The notes below the pieces were generated by a model, which was not told where the DNA came from, ran no database searches, and saw nothing but the letters and a program-made list of their open reading frames with translations. The position numbers and the translations under genes were made by a program. From positions 22,636,760 to 22,700,759 of the forward strand of contig OY755207.1 of NCBI GenBank assembly GCA_963576765.1: DNA of 64,000 nucleotides, written 5' to 3'. Position 1 is the first letter of the stretch. Every line of letters begins with the position of its first letter. This DNA comes from Draba incana. Lineage: Eukaryota > Streptophyta > Magnoliopsida > Brassicales > Brassicaceae. This document shows, piece by piece, positions 22,847 through 34,700 of this stretch.

Positions 22847-24685
22847 CACTACAAAAAATCGTGTGAATTGAATCACTTATTTTTAATATTAGCATTACTT
22901 ATAAATGATGTAAATGACTTTTGCATCATTTACACAAGCGATTTAAAAATTGATGATGCAAATAATTCTCATCGTTTTGTCAATAATTGATGCAAATATG
23001 TAAAATATTTACATCAGTTTTTATAACCGATGCCAATGTGTATCAATTGCAAAAAAATGATGTTAAATATTAATATCAGTTTTCTAATTGATGTTGTAAT
23101 TATATCGGTAACTGATGTCTAATATTTAATTTAAAATTGAAATTTAAATAAAATAACTAATCAGTTTTAAAATGATTACGAGATTAAAATAGCTAATAAC
23201 ATCTTTCTTAATTGTTTTTTTGATATTTCGATATAAACGTCCCTTTTTGACTTTTGTTTCTCTGTTCATCTTTTTTTAATCTAACATTTACTTTTTATAA
23301 TCATGACAAAAATTTGTATACAATCATTTTTCTGTTACAACGAAAGAGGAAAAAGATTTAAAAGAGAATTGATTAAGAACATTGAACTTCATTGCTTTGA
23401 TCCCCCGCTCTTCAAATCTCAGAGCCGACTCTTTGGCCCGATCTGCTAGGTGTCGGTCTATTTCTTTTACTTATGTAAACAACTTGGCCCCTATGTAGGC
23501 AACCAATCGTGAGAGCTTCATTTAATTAAATGTTTGGTTGTAAAAAGAAAAAAAAAAACATTGAACTTCTCTTCTTGTTGAAGTGTTGAGATGAAATTTT
23601 AAAATAGCTTCTCTTGTTCTTCTTGATCCTTCTTTAATTCCTTCTATTTTGTTCGTCAATCCAATTCCATTTTTTCTGTTTCAGAAAATCATTTTCCTGT
23701 TGAAATTGGCTTCACATGGATGTTGTTACCAACGATCGAAAGTTATATAGATGTTTCTACACATCAAAACAAAAAAAAGTCTTAAGGAAGAGATCCAATT
23801 GAAGTGCAAACAAAAGTGAAATGAGAAAATCTAGAAAACCTTTTTTTTATAGAAAAAATGGAAACGAATTTATAACTCTATATTCAAAAAAATCGTGGTA
23901 TATAACTGCTGGTGATCTAACTCCTATATTTAGGGATTCCACGTGATTTAGTTCAAAGATTTTGTTTCAGAATTTGTTTTTTTTTGTCAACATTTTTAGA
24001 ATTTAATTTAATCCGAATATATATGTTACTTTTTTCAAAAACATTATATGAAAGATTTAAGATAATATTTGTTAAATATCTTTCTAAACTGTTATTCCTA
24101 TTTTTCTTCTTTGATATATTTTATCAATTTTTAGGTTAAAAATCAACCATATAATGACGGGTTTGCAATTTCTTGCTAATTGGGTTAAGGGAATTATGTA
24201 TATATAAAAAACAAATAATGGTTAACTAATTGCTATAGTGTTACTTTCACGTATAATTTTTTATACCAACTTATAATTTAATTTTTTTTTTTTGATGAAG
24301 ATGTTAATTAAGGTATAAAATTGAGGTTAAAAGAAAAAAAAAGAGTTATAGGTTATTAGAATAACTTCTCTTAGCATCGGTTTTTAAATGATGTAATTTT
24401 TGTATCATTTTTATAAATGATAGTAACAAAAACTAATTAAAACATCATTTATTTAATTGATGTATATTCATAATTTAGTATCAATTTTGATGAAGTGATA
24501 CAAACTAATATAAATTATATCAATTTTGTTGAAGTGATGTTAAACTAGTTATTATCAACATCAATTATGATAATTGATGCTAAATCATATATATTTGTTT
24601 CATTTATAAATAAGTGATCTAAAATAGTATCATTTAATTTTGTGATACATTTTAAGTGATACAATTCACTTCTTTTTTTGTAGTG
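22847..24685. mobile_element. Non-autonomous CACTA element
   Basis: The ends are CACTACAAAAAA and TTTTTTTGTAGTG, flanked by the 3-bp duplication ATG (22844-22846, 24686-24688). Inverted similarity continues through GTGAATTG.ATCACTT. Subterminal DNA is rich in short ATGATG/ATCATTT-type repeats, as in CACTA elements. The paralogous segment at about 25950-26235 carries the empty site, with a single ATG, confirming the boundaries. There is no transposase; a LINE fragment (23391-23557) is nested inside. Confidence 0.88.
23391..23557 (+). mobile_element. 5'-truncated LINE fragment inside the CACTA element
   Basis: A 167-bp insert ends in a poly-A tract and is flanked by the 12-bp duplication ACATTGAACTTC (23379-23390 and 23558-23569). 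The coding remnant (RADSLARSARCR) matches the end of the RNase H domain of plant L1-type LINEs. Confidence 0.85.
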
Positions 24686-24688
24686 ATG

Positions 24689-24873
24689 GTTTTAATCATT
24701 AAACTATTTCATATAACAACTAAATCATTCTTACATGTTTTGACGATCTTTCTTGATGCTATTTCGTAAACTTTAAACATGTAAAAACATACCACTAACC
24801 AAATTTTCTCTATCTTTGCTTTTTCTCCTTGATATGGTTCTACTTTTATCCATGTCAATGATTTTGTATTCCC
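24689..24873. repeat. Right part of the repeated segment A
   Basis: Together with 22750-22846 this forms segment A, into which the CACTA element inserted. A second copy without the insertion lies at 25950-26235. Both copies read TAACAACTAAATCATTCTTA and AACATGTAAAAACATACCAC. Confidence 0.75.
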
Positions 24874-25940
24874 TGATATGCTCAATTTTTTCTAGAGTTA
24901 CTCTCTCAAATTAAGAGATCGATGCAATACTTAGGGTATCGAAATCCACAGAGAATTAGTTCACACAATATATTTAAATGTTTGAATTAAGCTAAGCAGA
25001 ATAATATGAATGTAAAAGAATTACAGAAATAGTAAACAGTAATGGTTGATGCGCTTTAAATTCAATAAGAGACAAACGCTAGGCCTTAGAAAATTCGCAA
25101 GAATGATTACGAATTGAAGAATAAACTTACTATCGGAATATTAATGAAGTGCAATTCTAAACTCAAAACTAATGTAAAATAAATCAACTATCGTTGCAGA
25201 TATTATCTATGTCTAAAACCTACAAAGCCAACTGTCGTTGCGAATTCAGATTGATTTAAACAAGCATTAAAATCATGTTTGATTTTTTCACAAAGATCCA
25301 AAGCCAACTATCATTGCAAATCGAATCTTTGCTCACCTATGATTTGACTCAAGTAATCTAATAATGCTGTCGCATCTATTAAACAACATATGATATCTAA
25401 TTCAGACCTAAATCAGAGTTAAAACAATCAAGGTGAAGGATAAATATGAAGCAATCCCAATAGTAAATAAATTCTAACAACTCTTCCTCAAACCATTGAA
25501 AACCCTAAAATCTAACTAGGAAACTACTCAGACATAGTAATTAAAGCAATCATAATTTCTGAATAAAATCTCTTAGAGTAAGGTCTCAATAAAATAAAGC
25601 GTAACCCTAAACAATGGTTGCGAAAAACTATTTATAAGGTTCTAAAACGCCTTGGAATATAAATGTAGACTTCTAGAACTTCTTGGCAAAAAAGGAAATC
25701 TTGAAACTTGTTAACTATTCTTCTGTTCCGAATGGGTGTCGATCGACACCAAGTCTGAAAACCTGATTCTCACTTAACACTTTGATGTCTTCTTCCGCAA
25801 TGCTCCAAAATGCTCCATAATCTCCAATTAAGCTCCAAACGTCTAAATACATGTAAATACTCTAAAAGATACATAAAACACCGAATATACTCTATAAAAC
25901 AGACTTATATCATTGCTAAATACCGGTAAAAACCATGATA
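24874..25940 (-). repeat. Athila/Tat-like LTR, probably solo, minus orientation
   Basis: The stretch carries GGTATCGAAATCCACAGAG near its plus-strand left end, which in reverse is the GGATTCGAT block before the tRNA-side end of Athila/Tat LTRs. Its interior resembles the solo LTR at 32593-33784 and includes a GGTGTCGATCGACACC palindrome (25735-25750). The left end TGATAT at 24874 is clear from comparison with segment B. The right end and target duplication are not. Confidence 0.55.
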
Positions 25941-25949
25941 TATCTATAT

Positions 25950-26235
25950 AGGTTCATATGCAATTTGAAAAAGTATAGTCTCTTAACTCATATAATTTGA
26001 AATTTTGGAAATCAATAAAATATATAGGCTTGATATATGTAAATATGGTTTAAATCATTAAACTATTTGATATAACAACTAAATCATTCTTACATGTTTT
26101 GACGATCCTTCTTTGATGCTATTTCGTAAACTTTAAACATGTAAAAACATACCACTAACCAAATTTTCTTTATCTTTGTTTTTTCTTCTTGGTCTAGTTC
26201 TACTTATATCCATGATCAATTCTTTTGTATTCCCC
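25950..26235. repeat. Segment B, empty-site copy of segment A
   Basis: Closely matches 22750-22846 joined to 24689-24873, but has neither the CACTA element nor the second ATG. It ends where the LTR at 26246 begins. Confidence 0.8.
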
Positions 26236-26245
26236 ATAGATATAA

Positions 26246-27487
26246 TGTAACGACCGCGAACCGAAATCAGGGATTTTCGGTGGTGTCATCGACACAAGTT
26301 TTGTGAACCTGATTATGGCATATTCAGGGGTGTCGATCGACACCAGTGGTAGGTATCAATCGACACCATTGCTGCAGAACCGGGTTGGTTCGATTTAATT
26401 GCTCAGTTTTGCTCGGTTTAGGGTTGGAAACCCTAGGAGCGTGTATATAAGCTCATTCTCGTGGTGCAGCCATGTTTTTGGAAGGGGAAACACGTGAAGA
26501 AGAGAGAAAAAAATATTTGAGAGGGTTCTTGATGGCTTGGTGATCCGTGGTGTTTTGTGACGGCTTGTGAAGGATTCAAGGGGGGGGGGGGGGGGGGGGG
26601 GGGGGTGTTCCGGAGATCGCGTGAGGTGTCGTTTTTTGTGTTGTGTGTGAGATCAGAGTCTGCAAGGGTTTCGAGTTGTTGATTTCGTGTTCTTTGGTGT
26701 TCATATCCCTTTTTCCTTCGATTTACCAGGTGAGTGCGCGACCATGGCTTCTGGGTGATTTAGGAGTTGTATTGATGCATTTCTGTGGAGTGACTGATTG
26801 ATGATTAATGATTTTGTGAATGGTTTACGATTGAGATTGCGTGACATCTCTGTGATTCAGTGTTGTTGTTGTTATGATGTGTTTCTCGATGCAGGGTGAT
26901 CAGGAATCGAGCCATGAGAGGATAAACTCAATTTTGTGTTCTGCGATGAGGTGTCGATTGATACCTAGTGGTTGTGTCGATTGACACCTAGTGGTTGTGT
27001 TGATTGACACCAATGCTATGTAGGCATTAATCGACACTAGTGGCAGGTGTCGATCGATACCAGTTGATGTAATTGTGAATTGTATTAATTAATCATATTG
27101 TTGATTGTTTTTGTGTTTGGTGTTATTCCTATTGAGCCTGAGTGATAGGCCGTAGATGGGATGACCGCCTCACTTAATATTTGTGATAATACTCACACAA
27201 CTCATTTCCTATGTGCTGTAGGTAAAGATTGTGATTGTAGAATCATGACTATGAAGAGGAGGATGATCTAGGGACTTGGTTTTGTGTTCATTGTTTAGAA
27301 TTGCTGGTTAGGCTGCTATTTATTCTAGAATAGTGGAACTAGTATTGTTGAGTAAATGTTTTTAAATGGTTTAATTGATTTCTGCTGGTATTGTGTGTTT
27401 GTTGTTGAATTGGCATTGAGGATTATTATTTATAGGAGTAATAACCCGAGTCAATTAAATTATTAAAAAAAGGAACCGGGTGTTTCA
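26246..27487 (+). repeat. 5' LTR of a Tekay/Del-like gypsy element (1,242 bp)
   Basis: Starts TGTAACGACCGCGAACC and ends GGGTGTTTCA. It is followed by a primer site TCATATCAGAGC (27491-27502), 10 of 12 matches to the initiator-Met complement. It contains palindromes GGTGTCGATCGACACC (26329) and variants (26950-27060), a GTGTATATAAGC TATA box near 26440, a splice-donor-like AGGTGAGTGCGCGACC (26728) and an acceptor-like GTGCTGTAG (27221). A 26-G tract interrupts it at 26580-26605. Confidence 0.82.
26580..26605 (+). repeat. Poly-G tract (26 G)
   Basis: Twenty-six G in the LTR, at the exact left boundary of the 1.2-kb tandem duplication. Confidence 0.9.
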
Positions 27488-29049
27488 TTTTCATATCAGA
27501 GCCCTTACGGTTTTAGGGCGGTTAGTGAATGGGTGATTTTTTTTTTTAGATTGTTGAGTTAAAAATTGATTATGAGTAGTTAGTCAATTTTGTGAGTTGG
27601 AGTCTTAGATCATCCCCTTCGAGCCTTCAATGAGATTCCATGGTAAGTGTTGTTTGACTTATGTTATGATTTATAGTATCTTAGTTATGCTTTTGGGAAG
27701 TGCAGTGTATGATGGATACTGGAGCAAGAGGTCGTGGTAGAGGTAGAGGTAGAGGTAGAGGTCGTGGTAGAGGCCGAGAACGTGGTCAGGGACCAATGAT
27801 AGAGTCTTCCGATAGTGTGGGGGGGGGGGTGTGTTCCGGAGATCGCGTGAGGTGTCGTTTTTTGTGTTGTGTGTGAGATCAGAGTCTGCAAGGGTTTCGA
27901 GTTGTTGATTTCGTGTTCTTTGGTGTTCATATCCCTTTTTCCTTCGATTTACCAGGTGAGTGCGCGACTATGGCTTCTGGGTGATTTAGGAGTTGTATTG
28001 ATGCATTTCTGTGGAGTGACTGATTGATGATTAATGATTTTGTGAATGGTTTGCGATTGAGATTGCGTGACATCTCTGTGATTCAGTGTTGTTGTTGTTG
28101 TTATGATGTGTTTCTCGATGCAGGGTGATCAGGAATCGAGCCATGAGAGGATAAACTCAATTTTGTGTTCTGCGATGAGGTGTCGATTGATACCTAGTGG
28201 TTGTGTCGATTGACACCTAGTGGTTGTGTTGATTGACACCAATGCTATGTAGGCATTAATCGACACTAGTGGCAGGTGTCGATCGATACCAGTTGATGTA
28301 ATTGTGAATTGTGTTGATTAATCATATTGTTGATTGTTTTTGTGTTTGGTGTTATTCCTATTGAGCCTGAGTGATAGGCCGTAGATGGGATGACCGCCTC
28401 ACTTAATATTTGTGATAATACTCACACAACTCATTTCCTATGTGCTGTAGGTAAAGATTGTGATTGTAGAATCATGACTATGACGAGGAGGATGATCTAG
28501 GGACTTGGTTTTGTGTTCATTGTTTAGAATTGCTGGTTAGGCTGCTATTTATTCTAGAATAGTGGAACTAGTATTGTTGAGTAAATGTTTTTAAATGGTT
28601 TAATTGATTTCTGCTGGTATTGTGTGTTTGTTGTTGAATTGGCATTGAGGATTATTATTTATAGGAGTAATAACCCGAGTCAATTAAATTATTAAAAAAA
28701 GGAACCGGGTGTTTCATTTTCATATCAGAGCCCTTACGGTTTTAGGGCGGTTAGTGAATGGGTGATTTTTTTTTTTAGATTGTTGAGTTAAAAATTGATT
28801 ATGAGTAGTTAGTCAATTTTGTGAGTTGGAGTCTTAGATCATCCCCTTCGAGCCTTCAATGAGATTCCATGGTAAGTGTTGTTTGACTTATGTTATGATT
28901 TATAGTATCTTAGTTATGCTTTTGGGAAGTGCAGTGTATGATGGATACTGGAGCAAGAGGTCGTGGTAGAGGTAGAGGTAGAGGTAGAGGTCGTGGTAGA
29001 GGCCGAGAACGTGGTCAGGGACCAATGATAGAGTCTTCCGATAGTGTGG
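26606..29049 (+). repeat. 1.2-kb tandem duplication spanning LTR, primer site and gag start
   Basis: Copy 1 (26606-27820) and copy 2 (27832-29049) start TGTTCCGGAGATCGCG and end GATAGTGTGG. They differ by a few substitutions and one extra TTG. The junction carries 11 G (27819-27829), echoing the 26-G tract at the left edge. The duplicated unit contains most of the LTR, the primer site and the RG-rich start of gag, so copy 2 has a second LTR end (28716) and a second gag start (28938). Confidence 0.93.
27709..27816 (+). pseudogene. gag N-terminus, duplicated stub
   Basis: Opens MMDTGARGRGRGRGRG, an Arg-Gly-rich Gag start, then runs into the poly-G junction and LTR sequence of the duplicate copy, where the frame ends. 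It is the copy-1 partner of the gag at 28938. Confidence 0.8.
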
Positions 29050-29708
29050 CTGTGAGTGCTACGCAGAGTGCTTTGCAGGAGCAGGCCGCAGATTCGTAGA
29101 CGCATCATGTGAATTTGTAGGAGTGAGACTTGTTTGAGTGCTAGTGTGAGTGCTGGTGGTGCCGGGAGAGGTGTCGGGGTAGTTGGTGGTACGGAGGGCC
29201 CAGGTGTGGGTACTGCTGCAGCTCAGGGACGAGATGATCATCTTGTGGGTTTGTTGACGCAGTTGCTGGAGTGGTTTCTAGCGCTTGCTCCGGTTCAGGC
29301 TCCAGTTATGGCTCCTATGACGGAGGTATAGCCGAGGGCTATGGTTGCTAAAGAGCTTCCGACTTATCTGGAGATGATAGGTCAGATGCAGAGGATCGGT
29401 ACAATCATCTTTTCAAGCGGTGTTGGGCTTGGGGAGGCGGATGAGTGGCGCATAAGGATAGAGCTCAACTTCCGTTTAATTAGATGTCATGCAGAGTACC
29501 AGGTGGAGCTGGCAGTGCATTACCTCAGTGGTGATGCGTATCTCTGGTAGAGAGGTATGGAGGCCAGGAGGCCGCATGCAGTATGGACCTAGGGTGAATT
29601 CTTATCAGAGTTTAATGCTAAGTTTTTTCCCTTAGGAGGCTTTGGATCGTCTCGGGACAAGGTTTGTGGAGCTGGTTCAAGGTGACTGGATAGTGCATGA
29701 GTACGATG
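28938..29708 (+). pseudogene. Degenerate gag of the gypsy element
   Basis: The RG-repeat N-terminus (GRGRGRGRGRG) is followed by a low-complexity Ala/Gly/Val region and the Retrotrans_gag core. The core shows EADEWRIRIELNFRLIRCH, VELAVHYLSGDAYLW, and then GTRFVELVQGD. Several in-frame stops (for example after AADS and before THHVN) and shifts break it. Homology to the gag at 56288 stops abruptly at about 29708, where sequence of the opposite orientation begins, so the remainder of this element is missing. Confidence 0.82.
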
Positions 29709-30536
29709 TGAGTACAAACACACATCCATTACACTTTACCGGCTTTAGCTAAGCCTACGGTCGTGCACTCACCTTGAAAAAACCAAGAACAAGGATATGG
29801 ACACGAAATCAGCGACTCAAAACCCTCTCAGCCTCTGATCTCAAACGGAAACACCGAGGAACGTTTCCTCTATAACCTAGAACTCACAACTAGGGTTTCC
29901 CCTAAACCCAAATTAGATTTCTTAAAAACAGAACCGACGCGCTGACTTAGAATCAACGAAGAGATCAGAGCTTACCTTAGAATCCAGATCAGAAAACTAA
30001 TATGAAAACTAGACCATGAGGGATTTCCAACGATATATATATCCTCTCATGAATCCTTCTGAATCGCCGGGAAATCGCTTCCCAAGAGGACTGATTGAAA
30101 CACAAAACTACACAGATCACTCACGGGAAAACAACCATAATTCATACGATACAGATCGAAACGACAATCCGCTTTCTCCCATAGCTATATAGGAGAATGG
30201 AGAACATACCTACAAAATTTCACACCGATTGGATCTGTTTTGATTGTCCGCTACTCCTCTCTACCGAAGCAGGTTAGCTCTGTCCTCTAAAACAATGATT
30301 GAACACCTAGAGCAAGACAATCTCATTCTTCTCTCTCTCAATCACGATTTTTCGGATCTAAAAACTTAAAAACAAAGGTTGCTCAACCTTTTAAACAAAA
30401 ACCTAGGGTTTCCAACCCTAAACTGCACCAAAATCGAGCAATCGAATCAAACCGATTCTGTCCCGATAATGCTGTGTCGATCGACACACGTACCAAATTC
30501 CTATAATTTGGTTTGCGGGCTTTACAATTTTCCCTC
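29709..30536 (-). repeat. 3' LTR of a minus-strand gypsy element, truncated
   Basis: Read on the minus strand it starts TGTAAAGCCCGCAAACC at 30536, preceded by a purine tract TAGTGAGGGAAAAT (30550-30537). It contains GTGTCGATCGACAC near 30475-30490, GGTTGGAAACCCTAGG, and a donor-like AAGGTGAGTGCACGACC at about 29775. It ends at the junction with the gag at 29708, short of the usual about 1.15 kb. Confidence 0.72.
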
Positions 30537-30550
30537 ACTACAATTGGATT

Positions 30551-31759
30551 CGTCCTCGAATCCTAACACACTAGTCATCCAGACCCATCCTCACAACTCT
30601 CTGTCGTATCACTCGGGATTACCACCCGGTCTCTGAGGTCCACATCCAGTCTCATGCTTATGCCATGATCAGACATTGATTACCCATACTTGTCACAAAA
30701 ATTCTCACATTCTCGAGAATAAATCCCCTGAGCTGTCAATGTCGGTACCACCCAACTCTCGGGACGTCTTCCTCAAGTTCTGGATCTATAAGGAAAAACA
30801 CTTCCTTTTAAGTACTCAATTTATACGCGTATAAACACATGTTGACTAGAATTACCTCTTGCTTACTAAAGCTGCCACATCGTGCTATCGAGCCGAATCC
30901 ACTCTCCGATGACTCTAGGCATCTGCCACCATGTTAGCCTTACCTAGATGGTACATAATATCCAGATCATTATATGCTCTCCTCCATCACCACATGGCCT
31001 AAACCAATACCCGATACATCCGTGTACACTGCATAAGGCTTATCCGACCCGGCCAATGCCAACACATGTGTAGTCCTCACCATCTCGTTCAGCTTCCCAA
31101 AGCTATCCTCAAACTCCTGAGACTAAACAAAAAAAATCATCTTTCCCTGTCAGCTTTGTCATCGACTGAGCCATTCTAGCAAAGCTTTTGATGGATCGCT
31201 GATAATATCCTGCCATCCCATGAAACTCCGGATTTCGGTAGCCTTACTCGGCCTTGACCAATTTTTGATAGCTTCAATCTTAGCCGGGTCCACATACACT
31301 CCCTCTGCATACACAATATGATCGAGAAATACCTTCTATCGCTGCCAGAAGCTACACTTACTCAACTTAGCAAATAACTTCTGCTCTTGAAGCTTCTCTA
31401 ACACCAACCTCAGATGCAACTTCTGCTCCTTAGGACTCCTTGAATACACCTATGAAGATGGTCACAAAAAACATCTAGATACTCCTGACCCAGCCCGGTC
31501 AGCCCCACACAAGATCAACACTTGACTCCCTCAAAATCGTCTACCAAGGACCGACTTTTGAGACAACCTAGTCAGCAACACACGAGATCCTCTTCTGATC
31601 TCAGAGCCTCATATCTAATCTCATGCTCATAACCAGGTTTAAACATTTATTACTCTTAACTTATCCCCTCGAGAGAAATCCTTATCTCTCACTACTTATA
31701 CTGAGAAATCCTCATCCCAAATAGGTATACAGGGAAATCCTCGTTCCTCTGGAGAACTC
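30551..31759 (-). pseudogene. Remnant pol and 3' non-coding region of the minus-strand gypsy element
   Basis: Minus-strand fragments of the RT end and RNase H start are readable at about 30980-31480 (AKLSKCSFW, VDPAKIEAIKNWSRP, KPYAVYTDVSGIG). An RNase H tail (YHLGKANMVADA) lies near 30930. Many stops and deletions are present. The non-coding parts (30640-30830 and 31600-31750) contain the short hairpins discussed in the findings. Probably an internally deleted element. Confidence 0.7.
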
Positions 31760-34700
31760 TGTAACACCCGGTACATTAACTAGAAGTCAACATCCAAATA
31801 TCAGTTAATTTAATATCATTTTATTGCTCTTAAAAGTTTCCTTACATTGTATGGTAAATTACAATATTTTTAGACTAAATACTACAGTGCCTTGGGAAAG
31901 TCTTTACCATTACCGCTGCTCCATCCTTGCCATCCTCTGGTCCACCTTCTTGGTTACCTATCCTACCTCTTTGGTAAGGGGTGAGTATTGAATAATCAGT
32001 AAAACGGTCTTCTCCGTTCCATAACTTAACACATCCTAATCTGCCTGTAACCATTACAATCCCTATATAGTACCCAGTACTATGTGTCAAAGCACTTCAC
32101 AAGTGACCTTCACATTTATCTATTTCCACTTTTAACTTTCACTTCCGTCCTAAGGATTTCTTAGTAACCATTTCTGAGTAACAATGAACATTCCTATACA
32201 CTGGTTAAACATCTAGCACTACCCTTCAGCAATCTCTCACGAGAATAAACCGCTTATTTGGCTCGTCACCAGAATTTCTACTCTCTTTTCATCTAACTTG
32301 ACCCGTGGCCAAGTTAGGTCTTCGTGCCACTTTTTCAGGCCAAACACAAATAAGGCGGAACATATGCCTATACATACGCCCTATGCAATATATAATTCTA
32401 GTGGCCTTGTGAACTAACTATCCTACATTTTGATGTGCATTCTACTCTAGACTCTTTCCTACAGTTCACAAGTAATGTTTCTACTTCAATTTTAACCTAG
32501 TCTTTAAACTCTGTATGTTCTCAAACAATAGCTGAAGCATTTTACACAATACTTTTGCCCGTATGGTCGGCCCCATGTAAGCATTGCTACCCTGATGTCA
32601 GAGGTTTTAACCCAAATAAAACTGCAAGTGCACAGACAATCGCAGTAGTATAAAAGGTATCGAATCCACAGAGACCAAGGTTACACTATGAAACTATAGA
32701 TTTTGATTTAAAGCTAAGATAAAATATGGGTTTTGATTTTCGTAACAAGCAACAGCAAATAATCAAACGATGTAAATTCAATAAAGAAAAGCACTAGATT
32801 AAGGTCATTCGCCGGTGACTTCGGATTAAGGACTGAGCAATCTATTTAGGATTCAATTAAGCGCAGCCTAGAACTCGAACATAAATGTAATATTGCCCCA
32901 CTGTCGTGATGCATCAATATCTTTATCTAACACCCTAAATGCCTAAACTGTCATTTGGATTCAGCGATGAAGACAAGCAATAATGAATTGGTTCAATTTG
33001 TTCACAATTGATGGTAACAATCAACTGTCGTTGGTTACACACCAATTGCTCACCAATAGTTTATCTAGCAACCTAGAGCACTGTCGTGAATAAGTTTAAC
33101 TTGAATTCATAGACTAGGTGATCAAAATAGTCTATGCAATACGAATCCCAATTGATGAAGACAAATGATAACATTCCTATTTGGCTCAGTCACTATAATC
33201 CTAATTCACCATTGAAATTCCCTAACCTAGCTAATGGACTACTCAAGCATGGAGAATAAAAACGCAGCAATCAACGAGAGAGAATTCATAATGATAATAA
33301 GAGAGATAAGGGATTTAGAATTCTTCTCAATAGATATTGTGGAATGATTCTCCAAATGTTAGAAGCAAATCCAAGGAATGAGAATGGATAAAAATCTCCA
33401 AAAAGGTCTCTAAAGAAACGTCAAAAGAAAATTCTCTCAAAAGAAATGTTTTAGGACTCCCCTTTTAGGAGGTGGCTGCCTCTTATTTATACTAAAATTA
33501 GGGCAAAATCGTGTCTGGCAATGGGACCGGTCGGTCTGGTAATGGGACTGGTCGGTCCCGATTCCAGGGAGCTTTTGGAGCTTCGGACCTTTAGTGAGCA
33601 GGTGCTTGGTTTTGAAAAACGCCATCTTTTCTCCAGATTCGTACCTTTTGCTCCAATGACCCCCCATGACTCCAATCCATGCATGAGAGCCTCCTAGAAC
33701 CTGCAAAGACACAAAATAAACTAGAAAAAAACCAAAAAGAATAAAGAAACGATAAATAAAAGAGACCAAAATACTAATATATCATACCCCAATTCGTTAC
33801 CCATGACCACATCTATGGCCATACGGAAGCCGTCTTTGCAGAAATACACACATAAGATATCCGTTAATTATGGAAGACTCATATACCAAATCGTATTCTC
33901 AAGTGATATCTGTTCTTATAAGTCTTTGTTTGAGTTTGCTTGAACCTCTCGTGTGCTTCTCAAACTAATCTTACTAATAGATCTACTGTCGGGTTAACTA
34001 AGGATCGATCGAGCAACATTTACATTTGCTCATTCTAATCCTGTTTGGGTAATTTACCCTAATGGTAAGTGAACCCGACAAACAAGCGAACCAGTGGGAA
34101 ATGATATTTCTTACAATTGAAATCCTTCTTTTAGTCACATCTATTCATACAATGAGTCCTAGAGGTAACCACAAAGTTACATAAAAAAAATTCTCATTCT
34201 ACCTTGTGGTAGTGTAGTTTCTGCGTAAGAGAACCTATAAATAAGCACTTCCTCAACTTAAACAATCCTCACTCAATCGCTTATCATACCATAGCCCTAT
34301 TTCCATAATTTAGTGGTGATCAATCGAGCCACTTACTAGTGACCGCAATCAGATCAACACTTGGCTCATGGTAGCTCCCTAAAAAGGTATAGGTACGTCT
34401 ATAAAAGACTCAATTCGGAAATGACAGTAAACCATCATTTCACATTTCCTAAACAATCCTAAGAATATAAAATGTTATTAGAACTATAGAACTCCCAGAG
34501 CTCCTGTCCTTCTCACCAAACAACGAGTCACTCTTGCCTTAGCCTTAGCTATGACAAGTTTCTGCGAGCATATGGTTGAGATCCCATGGCGTGTCCTCGG
34601 CGCATGTATTCAATCCATAGCCAACATATTCATAGATCAAGCCTATATAAAAACCATATACCATTAACACCTATGAGTCCTTAGTTGGATCGCCATGATC

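Noticed and set aside
27709..29000. Gly-Arg-rich frame as a host RNA-binding (fibrillarin-like) gene
   Set aside because: It is followed by the Retrotrans_gag core and preceded by LTR and primer site, so it is Gag.
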